Assembly: GCA_039545295.1 (NCBI GenBank)
Contig: BCIK01000005.1
Coordinates: 655,142 to 719,141, forward strand
DNA from: Udeniomyces pyricola
Lineage: Eukaryota > Basidiomycota > Tremellomycetes > Cystofilobasidiales > Mrakiaceae
Direction of reading: 5' to 3'
DNA: 64,000 nucleotides
The notes beneath the pieces are model-generated. The model ran no database searches. It was given only the letters and a program-made list of their open reading frames with translations, and was not told where the DNA came from. Made by a program: the position numbers and the translations under genes. Each line of letters opens with the position of its first letter. Within the stretch, counting starts at the first letter, position 1. Positions 10,213 through 22,433 of the stretch are shown one piece after another.

Positions 10213-12170
10213 CTACCACGCGGTGTGACCGCCCGTGACGAGAATGCTGCATGGATTGATCAATGCGGAGATAAACGATCATAAATTATCAAAGACGGTC
10301 TCGTCAGCCTACAAGTTATCTAATCTGCCACACCGGATGAATTCCTTCTCAACCGTGTGGACTATATCATCATAATCAAAACTTACTCGCTACCTGTACA
10401 GAACGTCGACGCATCCGACGCGAGCCAAGCGGTCACGCCTCGAATTTCCGCTGGTGTCCCGAGTCGACCGAGTGGGTTCGCCTGCGACCATTTCGGTCCG
10501 ACTGCAGCGTTATGATCGAGCAAGACACGCGTCATGGAGGTCTCGATGTGACCTGGAGAGAGGGAGTTGACTCGGATGTGGTGTTGACCGAGTTCGCAGG
10601 CGAAAGAACGAGCCATCTGGACCACGGCCGCTTTGCTCGTGTTGTAAGCGACCTTGAACGGGGTGAAAAGTCAGAGAGAGAGAAAGAGAGAGACGATAAT
10701 GACGAACACGGCCAGTAATCCAATATTAGTTTCAGAGAGGCTCGGGTAAATGTAAGCCGGAGAACAAAGATCACGATATGCCTACCCAGCGCATGCCGTG
10801 ATTCGTGACGGTCCCAGACATGGAAGCGAGGAGAATGATGGACCCTCGAGAACCGTGCTGGATCATGTTGGCAGCTGCGGCCGAAGCCGTATGGAACACG
10901 CCGTTAGTGTTGACCTGTTGAGCAAGTCAACGTCTCCTTCATCAATAATACAAACACACGACAGAAACGCACAGATCGAGCAAGCAAGCATCTCAACGAT
11001 CGGTGGACTCACATCGAGAACTTTCTTCCAGGCTGACTCGCTGTACTTCCAGCAGTCTTCACCATCCGCTATTCCGAGTATGCCTGCAACGGCAGCGCAT
11101 ACATCCAGTCTACCGTGCTCTTTAGCAATGTCACCGATGACGTTGAACACTTCGTCTCTGTTCGTCACATCGGTTCTTTTGTAGTGAATGGCGGCTCCGT
11201 TGCCGAGCTTGGCAACGAAGGATTGAACGGCAACGAGGTCGGCTGAAAGTATGCAAGGAACATGGTCAGCGAGCATAGCATCACTCACAAGGTCATTACT
11301 CAGGTGGATGTGATGAAGCTCAAGGGAACCAGGACTCGGAAAATTGATCAGGGAATTAGAAATGACTGGCGACCCGTCACGTACAGGGTGTTTCGTTAGG
11401 TAGATCGAGTGCATACACTGTTCCTCCAGCCTCACACAGCGCAAGTCCCATCTCGAGGCCAAGTCCGCTGGCTCCACCTACGGTAGCAGAAAATTCACGA
11501 AAATGAAATGATCAGACTCCCGGGAGTTAGGAGAGTGATCTTCACAGTATGACGGATCGATGAGAGCCTGATATGATCTGATTGAGCTGAAAATTATATT
11601 GCTGCAAGTTGTCTATATAACCCACCCGTGATGACGGCGACTCTGTCTTTTTGGCTAAACTCCTCAAAGATCTGGGATCGACTATTGACCAAGAGCGGCA
11701 TGTAGGGGATGAGGTAAATGTCAAAAGCCATGGAGGATTGAAACCATATATAGAAAGCCTCTGCATGCACGCACGGTGAGAGAGAACTCGGGTCGGCTCC
11801 ATAGGCGAGGGCGGCGTCGACGCCGATGAGAGAGCGACTCGACGTTGCTGTTATGCCTTTGGAAGGGTCACTTGGGATCTTGGAATTGACGACCGGATCA
11901 AAGTCTAGTCAGAGATAGATGAATGAATGAATCGGTATTAACAAGCGAAGCCCAAGGACCCATAGAGCATATCGATGATGTCCATCCGGCCGGTTTGTAA
12001 CGGACTGCGCGACTGGCGAACCAACTGCTGCAGGATCATAGTCGCAATTCGAATGACGGGTTGGAAGAGTCTTGAAGAGACGAACCTCGATTGAATTGAC
12101 TTGAGGTCGTAGCGAACGTCCTCCGAGCGATGAACCAATGCCGAGAGGAGGGAATGAGTCGGGAAAGCAT
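10213..12170 (-). CDS. SDR-2: short-chain dehydrogenase/reductase paralogue of SDR-1 (8 exons)
   Basis: Second NAD(P)-dependent SDR, on the opposite strand to SDR-1. Exons from the 5' end: 12086-12170, 11775-11904, 11626-11681, 11385-11477, 11013-11242, 10786-10914, 10387-10652, 10213-10246; 1023 nt, 340 residues. The start MLSRLIPSSRHWFIARRTFA is a good mitochondrial presequence. Further on: AVITGGASGLGLEMG (cofactor loop), IILLASMSG (Ser), VAYNTSKAA (Tyr/Lys) and the end SDILVTGGHTAW. The last exon is only 34 nt. It parallels SDR-1 along its whole length, including the linker between presequence and Rossmann fold (LIGVDAALAYG versus LLGVEAALQFA). Intron 1 uses a GTTCGT donor. Substrate unknown; a polyol or sugar-derived ketone is a reasonable guess. 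Confidence 0.88.
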
Positions 12171-13148
12171 GGTGTTTGGCTGAGATGGAAAGGTGGGAGA
12201 TGAAGGACAGGATTGCAGCGGGTTTGGGCGTTGAATGACCGCGAAGCTAGTATGAATTGAGAGAAAAGACCGGTAATGTGCCGAACTCTCGCACTCGCGG
12301 GAGAAGGAATTCACCATATCTGCCGACGTAGATCACGCGTAAACGTGCCGCCAAGCGAGGGTCACGTGCACCCCGATCATCACTCAACGCAGGTCTAGCT
12401 GTCGCACATCATATAGGCATCACTGAAGGGACGATGGCGACTCTGGCTGGCATATTGCATCGATGTCGATCGATCCGGCCGTCATGAGCAGCTAGCAGCT
12501 GGCCATGGTTGGAACAGGTTACGGTTTATATATGACGCGGAGGTGGCCGAGAGATGATCGACATGATCAGCAGTACTGATCGATCTGCAAGGGTCGGGGT
12601 ACTCTTGTGGTTATGTAGTATATATAGTACTACTAATAACAGTGAAAGATTGAGCGAAGGTCATAAGTGCAGGAGGTTGCAGGAGGAGACTGATATTCTG
12701 GCCGGTCGAGTGTTGTTCGATGTTATACGTGTTATAACCGCATACACAATGGTGATCGGTTGTGGAATTCGAAGCTGCGAATTTGAATCGATATATTGTA
12801 CATACAATCTGGTGTTGAAAGATCGATGATGGGCATATATATATGTGGCCAGCTGAGCACGTATCATAACAAGAAGCTATATACATATGATGAGTTGGTG
12901 ACGGTACGGTATGGTATAACTCGTGGCAAAGACCAGCTGGGAATCTCGGCCCGATGAGACGCTGATCCGGCGCGTTGCCGCCGGCCCTTGTCGTAACAAC
13001 GTACCAGCTCATCTCTCTAGACGTTTGACCTTAGACTAGCTAGACTTACCTACCCCTCGACCACCTCGCCACCTCATCATCATCATCCCCATCCTCATCC
13101 TAACCCCCTTTCTCCCCCTTCTATTTCATCCAACACTCAGAGTCATAC
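12171..13148. other. divergent upstream region of SDR-2 and the CoA-binding gene
   Basis: No gene seen. AT-rich with several TATATA stretches (about 12530, 12620, 12836), followed by a C/T-rich leader directly before the ATG at 13149. Confidence 0.45.
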
Positions 13149-14279
13149 ATGCCTCGGCCACGTAAACTCGTTGCAGCCCTCAAAACAGCTCGAACCATCC
13201 CTCCCGCCGTCAAGCAAGCCGAGCTCGCCGCCGTCAAGCGCTTCTTCCGTTCAGACGCGTTCGCGGTCGCTGGTGCATCTGCCGACCCAGCCAAGTGGGG
13301 GGTCAGTCCTCATCATCTTCCATCCCGTTTTCACCCGCAGTAGACTGGGAAGAACGTGCATAGTGAACTCGAGCCAAAAAGAGCGCGAGTGCTGATGGTG
13401 GAGCTCTCTTTGATCTGCTCTTCTTGATCAGCACAAGGTCTTTCAATGGTACCTTGAGCGATCCCTCCCATGCACGCCCATCAATCCCCACTACCCATCC
13501 ATTCATCTGCCTCATCTCCGATCCCAAGAAACGTTCGTACTTGATCATATTTCGAGTGTCTCTTCTGGGCCATCACTCATCTAGCTCTTGTTGGTCGTTG
13601 TTAACCTTGCTTTCCCTCTGCCTCCTCTCCCTTCCGGCCCTACATTCCGAATCCCCCTTTTGACCCCTTGGTGCCATCTCTCTTATTTCCACACCAAACG
13701 CCCCACTCACACCAGCTTCTACGACTGCGTAGCATCTCCAAGTAGACTACCCGATCCAACGTCTACCTCCATGTCATTTGTGACTCCACCAAAAGTGACG
13801 CTCAATCTCCTTCGTGAAGGTAAGTTAGTTGGGTGATGGCCAGCAGCTGATTCGATTAGTCCGCCTCGACGGAATCCTACTATATATGAACGCTCCCACT
13901 CTGCTCTTCTGCATTTGAATGCGGCCTATTTCTCCTTTCCCATCTCTTTTGGTCTACGAACTACACTCTGACACTTTTCACTTCTCCATCTCCCGTCATA
14001 TTAATCCCCTTCCCCCCTTCCTCCTCCTCATACCTACCAGCTCGAAAATCCGAGATTCGAAGCGTCTGGTTCCAACCTGGCAGCTACGACGACCATGTGC
14101 TTTCCGAGCTCAAAGCCGACGACTTCTGGACCGGGCGTTGGGTCGGACCCGGCTTGACGGGTAGTCTGGGCGATCAAGGGTGGTGCGTCGTGACGGATGG
14201 AGACGAAGGTCTGCGGATAGCTAGGCAAGACGATGCGGAGAGTCAAGGGAACGAGGAGCTTTGCTCGAGAGCCATTTAA
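13149..14279 (+). CDS. CoA-binding-domain protein (YccU/succinyl-CoA ligase-like fold), 4 exons
   Basis: Small Rossmann-like protein of the CoA_binding_2 group. Exons 13149-13301, 13432-13532, 13716-13819 and 14041-14279; 597 nt, 198 residues. The order of conserved parts fits: FAVAGASADPAKWG (nucleotide/CoA loop, residues ~37-51), KVFQWYLERSLPCTPINPHY, MSFVTPPKVTLNLL and SVWFQPGSYDDHVL, then WCVVTDGDEGLRIA. Members bind CoA, but no enzymatic role is established for most of the family. Intron 2 has a GTTCGT donor; its junction (ET|FYDCVASPSRLPDP) was chosen because it restores the family pattern. The C-terminal ~15 residues are acidic and unremarkable. Confidence 0.85.
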
Positions 14280-14905
14280 ACTTGGAAGGAATTCATTGGG
14301 GAGAACGAGGGAGGAGGGGCAGGCATGGTATCTTTTGTTGTTCGCCTGTAAAGGCTTCTTTTTTTTTCCGTTTGCTCTCTCTTTTTTTTTATATGTGTTG
14401 TCTGTTCTCATGTACGTTTCGTGCCTTTTTCTTCTCCTCATTCTTTTTTGTTCGTTCTCTTCTACAAACGTTGTAGCTCGCACCGCGATGTGTATCCCCT
14501 TTCCTTGCATCTATCATTTTCTTTTCAAACCCGGACCGGCTCGATCTTTTGATTTCTTGTAGCAGTCTTAGCCTCCCCNACCNCCCTTCCCCCCCCCCCC
14601 TTTTCCCTCTTCCCCTCCCCTTGTCCCGCGCTCTTCTCATACCCAGTCCTCACATTGCATCCAAGTCGTTGTGTTTCGTTGTTCGGGTTTCATTCACCCT
14701 TGCTCGTTCTTGATGACAGGCTCAAATTGATCTAATACAGAATGATCTTTTGCTAGCAAATGTCGCTTGACGGAGAGAAAAATGTGATATAGACATAAAA
14801 AGACACTCCCTCAACCCTCTCTCCCTCCCCCCACCTCCCCCTCCCCCCAACTCTCCTTCCGCCCTCTGCCCTTGTCTCTAGTCCTATTCATATCGACCCC
14901 TCTCT
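14280..14905. other. convergent 3' region with assembly ambiguities
   Basis: C/T-rich sequence between two facing genes. Ambiguous bases at 14579 and 14583 sit next to a C12 run (14589-14600), so the read was probably unreliable there. No gene seen. Confidence 0.5.
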
Positions 14906-17900
14906 TTAGAGGCCCAAGAACCCGCCTTTCCACTCGCCGACGCTTGGCTTGACAGGTCTCGGTTCCTTCTTGACAACGACGTCCTCCTCCTGAGGAGGCG
15001 TCTCCCCATCATCCTCGGCCTCGTCGACAGAGGCCCCTTCAACGAACCAGGCGGTCTCGACGGCTTTTCGGAGAGCGTCTTCCATCTCGATGAGGCTCGT
15101 TTGGAGATCGTGAGCGAGAGATGGATGGGATGGGTGGGCCGAGAGACGGAGATGAGTTAGGACAGACGTGGATTCGACTGGAGAAAACAGCAAGAACCGC
15201 AGCAAAGAGAAGGAAAAGAAGAAGAAGAAGAAAAAGAAAAGGGGAGAGGGAAGGGAGGGGAAGAGGTGGAATGTCGTCATCCGGATCAGCTATCAAGGCC
15301 ATGTACAGAGATAGAAACATCGTGTGCGTAAACTGGAGAACGGTAGGTTTCATACGGACCGATGATGCCTTTGAACTTTTCGACTAATCGAGAAAGGGAG
15401 CCGAGAAGGTACTCTTCCTCGTCGACCGTGCCCTTGCGACCACCCGCTTTCTTCCTCTCGGCCTTGCGCCGGTTTTTGGAGGATTGGTTCGTCGTCCTTA
15501 AAAAAAGGAGAAAAAAGCCAGAAGAAGAGAAGGAGGAGAAGGAAGGAGAGAAGGAGCGTTCAGACATCGGGGTGGAAGAAAGAAAAGCATAACAGTTTAG
15601 TTTACATTGAGTCAACGTGGTAGATTAGGATACCAAGCAACACAAGTGGGTGCAAGGGGTTCAAGAACGAGCAAAAAAACGGATTGAGGGTCGGATGACG
15701 TACTTGGTCTGGCCTGTCATTCGGGTAAGGACAGTCGATGCGTTCTGAGTGTAGCGGGTAAAGGCCGTCGCTTGAGTGGCATCCGTCATGACGTCAATGT
15801 TCTCCAACGCCGGGTCGTCTTGCATGAAGAAGGCATCTACAGGACGAAAAAAAAAGAGAACCACAACAAGAAACCACTCAGTTGAGAGGATATATAGAAG
15901 AGAACAAGAAGAAAAGAAAACTACAGCCATTTTTCGACATGTATGGTTGACTGACCTGGTTGTTCTTTCTTGAGCCGGTTGAGTTCTTCGAGTCGCTCGA
16001 TCTGCTTGTCCATCTGATCCTCGACCTCTCGGACGTCCTCCAGAAGCATGTTCTGAGCCTCGGCCAGACCGGGATGAATGACCTCCTGGACGAGCTCGGG
16101 TCGCTCGGCGAGCGCGACCTATAAAAAAAGTGAAACAGTCACAAGAAGGCAACCGACGGAGAGAACAGCCATAAAACACCAAAAAAAAAAGGGAAGGCGA
16201 GTCAGCGGCTTCTGTGAAAGTCTCCCGGTTCGTCGACGACGACAAAAGTGCAAACACAAATGGAGGCAAGAGAACAAGAACAAAATCTATGGACATGCGT
16301 GAGAGAATAAGAAAAAAAGAAAAAGAAAAAAAGGAGAACGACGCACGACTCGGTATGCCTCGGAAAAGTCGCGTCCTTTGCAGAAAGCCGACACAGCCTC
16401 GGGCAAATCGCGGCCGTAGTCGAGCCAAATCCTACCGGCTTCAACGTGCTTACCTCGCGAAGCGAGGTGATCTAAAGCAAAAAAATAATAATCGTTTTAT
16501 GGGGAAGAAAAGAAACCGAGGCGGTCAAGAGTGTGTGTTAAGGAGAACGAATAGTCAATCGCAAGAAAAGAACAATGAAACTGTTGATTCTCGATCAACG
16601 GCTTCAGAAGAGGAAAGGGGAAAGGGGGCGGGAGAGGAAGGAAGACGCACTGGCTACCCGCTCGCACATCTCGCCAATCTCTTCGGCTTCGAGCTTCTCC
16701 GTCATGGCGAGCGTGAAAAGCTCCTTCCAAGAGTGAGCTTTCTCGTACGACTTCATAGCTCGGGGTTTGTTGGAGGCGAGTGAGAAGACTGTCGGAAGGA
16801 AGCAAAGGAAGGGGAACCATGTGAAGTTGAGTTCGGGGACAGAAAGAGAGGGGAAGGAGAGGAAGGAAACGAGAGAAGTTGACTTTTTAGCATGGCGAAA
16901 CAACGACGAAATCAAGGTTTAGTAGACCAGGGCTGTGAAGTGAAAGAACGTACTGAGAGCAGCTTCGGTGAAGTGTCGAGCGTGGTAGAGATGATCCGCG
17001 TAAACCTCGTACATGACCTTTACAATCGAGAGAGGGAATAAATAGGGGCGACCCACGGATCAGTCTCTTTGTGTTCACTTCCATGAGGTTATAGCGTTCC
17101 TTCAGAGGAAAGCTTTTGAGTCTCTGAGGTGAACGGAGTAGGAGGAGGGATGGGGGAGGAAAGAAAATAAAAGGAAACATATAACGTACCTTGAGTTGCT
17201 CTGGCTCATTGGCCCAGATGGCAATGGACTCCTTGTGCAAATCGTGCTTCTCGACGTACGAGACAGCCTCATCAAAGTGATCCGAACCTGAGAAAGAAAG
17301 AGAGGTTCCCAAAAGACACCAAACATAGCATCAGGTCTCTATGGTCATTCTTGTTCAACGATGAAAGAAAATTGTCGGTGGCTGGGGAAAAGGAGTACGG
17401 TCGACTCACCGGCCAAGTGGAGGTTCTTGAGCGCGGAAGGGAACCGCTCGAGGTGATCGTCGATGCGGAACCTTTGGTAGTATCGATCAAGGGCTCGAAG
17501 CTCTTTAAGGAAAGGCATGTATTCTCGAGGATCCTGTGAAAAGCCAAAAGTGCGTTAACAGTGTCAGTCGCTGTCGGACTATGGAAGTCTGAGCTTGATC
17601 CAAATGGGACGCCAAAAGATGAGGCGGTACCTTTTGAGAATATTGAGCAATCATGAGGACAAGCTGGAAATCGTACATGCCGAGAGCGACATCAAAGAGC
17701 TGATTGACATCAGCCCTGGAGGGGAAAGACAGGGCCAGTGACAGTCAAACAGTCAACACTATATCTTGATTTGAAACAAACGTACAACGCGCTCAAACAG
17801 ATTTGAAAGAGAGAGAAAAAGAGAGAAAGGCTTACAAGAAAATGACGTATTTTACAGCATCTTCGACAACCTTGCCGTGCTGTCCCTTGAGACGGTGCAG

Positions 17901-20900
17901 CATCCTCAATGCGCTCTCGTAATCGGGCGGGCTCTTAACGACGTGAGCGGTAAGAATTGAGTCGACGTATCGGAGCATATCAACTCGATCCAGCTCGGCG
18001 AGCATCGCATCGCAGACTTTATTGATTTTGTTGGGCACCTTGGAGGAGCTTGTAGAAGAGGTGACACCGGGAACTGGGTACATTGATTTCGAGACGTCTT
18101 CATTTCTGAACATCCGGGAAGGGAGGATGAGGGGGAGGGAGGACCGATGTCAGCAGGAATTTTTCCGTGCGTATACACAAAGTAGCTTTGATTAAGGAAC
18201 GGAGACGGAAAAGAAAGGATATCCATGGAGAAGAAAGAGCCACACTAACTTGAGACCCCCAAGGAAGAGGTTGATGTAATCGACGTCCTCGATTTGTGAG
18301 ACGACGGAAGCAAGGTTGGACATGAAGGCAGTAGGATCGTGATCGTAGAGGATGTTAAGATCGATACGGTGCTTGCGGCAGGTGAGGAAAGCATCCCGGT
18401 ACCGTCCCCTAATATCAAGTCCGGCAAGAAACACACATTGGTAAGTCATCATTCGGTGTGATCACTTTTTCTCTCTCTCGTGGATTCGTCCGTCGACTCA
18501 CGCAGTGATATCCCTCCTGACACCTGCTAGGACAAGCGGTCTGGGGTAAACCGTCTCGAGGTTGCCTCGAGGCATCTGGAGCACGAGTGCCATCGTCTCG
18601 CTGACGACAGTGACGATGAGACTTCCTCGCTCTACACGTCGCTTCTCCCATTCCTTCTCCTGCTCGCCAACAATGTAACCACCGTCCAGGATCCGAGCAA
18701 GGACGGCCAGAGGCACGTACTTGGACTCGTGGGTCGTAGTGGTGTAGATGAGGAAGTCGGCCGAGGTCGCGAACGACGTGCAATCCGACGCGAGGTGGTA
18801 GGGTTCCGAGGAGGTCGGCGTCAACGCGTAAAGCTTGCCAAGCGGGGAAAGGGCAAAAATAAGGGTGACTGGCAATGACGATGAAGCGGGAGGAGATGTC
18901 GGGGTAAAGGCGGTCGAGCGAACAGTCGGACAAAAGGTTGGCAGCGACGAATCCAACGGCATGAGGGATAGAAAGTCATCCACTTCCTCAACCAAGGCCA
19001 TCTCTCCCTCACGCGACTCGAAGACGAACTCCTTGTCGAGTCCAATCAACTTGCCCGCGCCGCTGCCTCCAACTCGGACGTCCTTCCACTCTTGCTCTCC
19101 TTCCCCTTTCTTGCCGGGGTGGATCCAAAGCCCGTCCCTCCCTTGTTCCACATTCCATCCGAGAACAGCAACCTCGCCTTCTCCGTTGACAGCGATCTGA
19201 CGGCCCTTAACGGACGCCATCAACTGAAGGCAAAGCGGCTCGCCGATGACCTGAGGCCGACCAGGCACGCCCTTGGCGAGTTTGGTCTCGATCTGGCGAA
19301 GGTGGATTTCTCCTGTAGGAAACAGCTGAGCCGAGAGGTCTGAGACCGGAGAGAAAGCCATGTGTATCGGCGGTGGGGTTGGTCGCGAGGAAGCTGTCGC
19401 GGGCGATGACGGTGAAGAAGCAAGGATCTTGGATGTCGAGTAGGGAGGAGGCACATTTTGCGTACGGAAGGGAGTCACAAGCGTTGAAGCACCGTCAACA
19501 ACAGCGACGAGACCGGTGTCACGCTGGGGGGCTGCGATCGAACCGTACGTGTCCCAGCAGAAGGATCGAATTTCCATCGAGTTAGGGGTAAGGATGGCAA
19601 GCTTGAGAGGCTGCTCTGGGTGCCAAGCGAGGGAGGTGAATCGGGTTGCCGACAGAGAGAGGGCAGTGAGTTCCTGCTTGAGGTACCAGTGGTAGTTGTT
19701 CATCGTCCAGAGTTGAACTTGAGAATTGTACCCGATCAGGGTGTGGAGAATGGGAGGTTTGTCAGGATGTGGAAGACGTAAGCTGGCTCATGCAAGACCG
19801 AAGAGATACGGACCAATGTCTCCCAGCCTGTCGCCTCTGTCCAACCAGACAGCCAACACGGTCGAGTCCGAGTTCCAACTGAGATCCCGAACTCGATACT
19901 GCCATCCTCTCTTGTCGGTCGATCCCTCCAATCTCTGCTCGTCCATCTTCTCACGTGCCTCCCTCAACTCAAACTCGCCATGCCTCAACCCGTTCCTCTC
20001 GAAGAAGACGACATCATGCCTGCCTTCCCTGCCCTCTCCTCCTCCGGGGAAAGTACCAAACCGCTGAGAACTGGCGATCAAGTTTCCGCTCGGCCTCCAC
20101 GCGAGTGGGTGCTCGAGACCTTGAATGGGCTCAGATGTCGATTGAAGCGTCGCCTGGCGAGAGTAGGTTCGGATGACTCTTCGGGTCGCGTCAGGGTTGG
20201 GGCTGGTCGTGTTATCAGTGTGAGAAGATGTATCAAGGGTAGAGACAGCAAAGTGGGCACCATCGCCTCGCCAGGAGACGCGAGGAAGGTGATCGTCGTC
20301 GGGGGTCGAGGAAGTTTGGAGAGGGTTTAGCGTTGAAGTCTTGGTCGCCGCAGCTTTGCCGGCCGATCCGTGAAACTGGGTGGCCTTGGATCCCCAGCCA
20401 ACGTTGATAGCCTCGTCTGAGTTTGCGCGAATATGAGAGATATGTGTGAGCTGATAGTTCCAGCTGAAGATACAGGACACGATCAGGGAAAAGAAGGAGG
20501 TGGGGGGCTTTCACACACCTTCTCCAAACTCTTGACTTCTCAACGGAGTGTCGTTCAAGACTTCGAAGTCCTTGGTCATTTGAAGCAGCTTCTCGTCTCC
20601 TATTGATACACAATGATGAGGATGAGGATATTGTTAGTAACGCTAGCGCTCAACACATTGTCAGAAGCGAGTAGCATAAGGTCGACCACATACCGGTAAT
20701 GAGAACAAGCAGTTCCTCGTCCGGACTCCATTCGGCCGCCTTGATGCCAGCATCGACAATTCCAACGACCTCTACCTCCTGTAATGTAGGATTTCGAAGC
20801 GACCTTGCGTGAGTTTGTAAGCTGAACACAAACTAGCCATCTTTTTCGAGCGATTTCCGCTGCCAGCCGACCTCAAGCGGAGCTCTCACAGAATAGGACT

Positions 20901-21352
20901 CACGTTTAGGGTCTCTTCCTCGGCCTCGATGCTGACAGTCGCGATATCTCCTCCTGATAGAATGAGACATAGCTGCTGGGACTCGGAGAGAAGCTTGAGG
21001 CTAACAACATGGCGGGAGGNGGAGGAGAATCGGGACTTGAAGGAAGGGTTCGTAGTCGAAACGTAGCTGGCAATCTGATGGACGCGTCCCAAGGTCAAGA
21101 GTGATTAGCGGTGAGTTCTAACAAGGGTCTTGGAATAGGGATATCAATCTTGCTGACCTTGTGAATGTCGTCGTCCCGGTAGCCTTTGACGGCAAAGACA
21201 TCGAGGAGGGCCCCACCGTTCGGGGAGAGCGTCTCGATAACGGTGAAGACGTGGCCCGATTGGGGGTCAAACGCGGTGGCCGAGGGCGTCGAGGACGGCT
21301 GCTCGATGGGGAGAGTAGCGGCGACCGAAGAGAGACACGTCAAGCTCTTCAT
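14906..21352 (-). CDS. ELP1: Elongator complex subunit 1 (Elp1/Iki3), many exons
   Basis: Scaffold subunit of Elongator, which modifies wobble uridines of tRNAs in the cytoplasm. The start at 21352 (MKSLTCL) matches the short Elp1 N-terminus. Family signatures follow in order: EWSPDEELLVLITG (about 20700), NVGWGSKATQFHGS (20400), VSWRGDGAHFAVS, LQSTSEPIQGLEHPLAWRPS, DVVFFERNGLRHGEF, WNSDSTVLAVWLD and, across an intron, QLWTMNNYHWYLKQE (19700). These form the N-terminal WD40/beta-propeller part. The downstream half is alpha-helical repeat sequence in many short exons (18450-15000), with an acidic region (EDDGETPPQEEDVVV) before the end EWKGGFLGL. An N at 21020 falls inside an N-terminal coding exon. 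The gene is divergent from the PPR gene. Exact exon boundaries in 15000-18500 were not all resolved. Confidence 0.93.
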
Positions 21353-22433
21353 CGTGGAGGGAGAGTTGACTGGGGATGGTGGAGGTGATGAGGGGTTGCT
21401 GGCGAAGCCTGGCGTGAGTGAGGAAAGGCAAGAACAGGCAACAAGGGCCCCAAGGCCCAAACTGCCGGCTGCCCCAAATCTCTGAAGCCCTGGGTGGTTG
21501 CGTTACGACCTGAAGGCCTGAAGTTGCCTGAAGGATAATCATGCATCCGGTTTGGTTTCTTCTCATCATTTTCTTGTGCGGCCGGTTGTAAGGACATTTG
21601 AAGATTTGCGCGGCGACACAATGAAGTATCCAAAAAGAAAAAAAAATGATTTTATATTTTTTTGTGGTTCTGTAGACCGGCGCGACACTACTTGTACATG
21701 ATGCACTGATAGCTATCTCTGTATGTAGCACAGCTATGTGTAGCACGTTACGATAGGTTGTAGCGCAGCCTTGAGCAACCTGGAGGAGACTGTCGACTGT
21801 CGACCGGACCGGAAGATGTGAGAATGATGATCACGAGATGGCATCGATCTCATCAACTGCCTGTGCGCCTGTGCGTTGACTGTTTGGCCGGCCCCATCGA
21901 CATCTTGCCCACCCACCACGCACTATAGATCACCCGCCTCGACGTATAGTCACCCCCATCAATCGACCCTCAGCCGTTACAACAATTACACACCTTGCGT
22001 TCGTATCTCATCGCTTACATTCCACACCCATCATCATTCGTCGATGTTGGCCCATCATCCATCCTAGCCCGGAACCGGACCGGATCCGCTCACGTCTCCC
22101 GCTTAATATCGTTCGTACAGGTCGTTTCCCCTTTAGGCCTCAGGTGCTATTCCTCAAGATACTGGTTCACCATTTTCAGCTCTCCCTCCTTGCAGTAAGT
22201 TATCGTACACCTCTTCTGATCTCTGTTCGTGGCGAGAGCTGACTTTCTTGTCTTGGCAGCTTGCAGTCTTCTCCCCATCTGTCGCGTCTCGACCCAGAGC
22301 TCTTCGCTCCCGGTCCCCTTCGAGCGTAGCGTAACACTGTGCCACAGACGTGAGTGTTGTTTCATCAGTAGACCATGCGTACTTCCTTTCCTTCATCCGA
22401 GCTTACATCTCGTCGATAACATACCCTGCGTAG
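21353..22433. other. shared divergent upstream region of ELP1 and the PPR gene
   Basis: About 1.1 kb with no supported gene. Includes AT-rich sequence with an A8 run near 21640, repeated CCGGACCGG-like patches (21803, 22072), and probable leader sequence for both genes. Confidence 0.45.

Noticed and set aside
16214..16783. Lys/Arg-rich plus-strand frame in ELP1
   Set aside because: Antisense of pyrimidine-rich ELP1 introns and exons.
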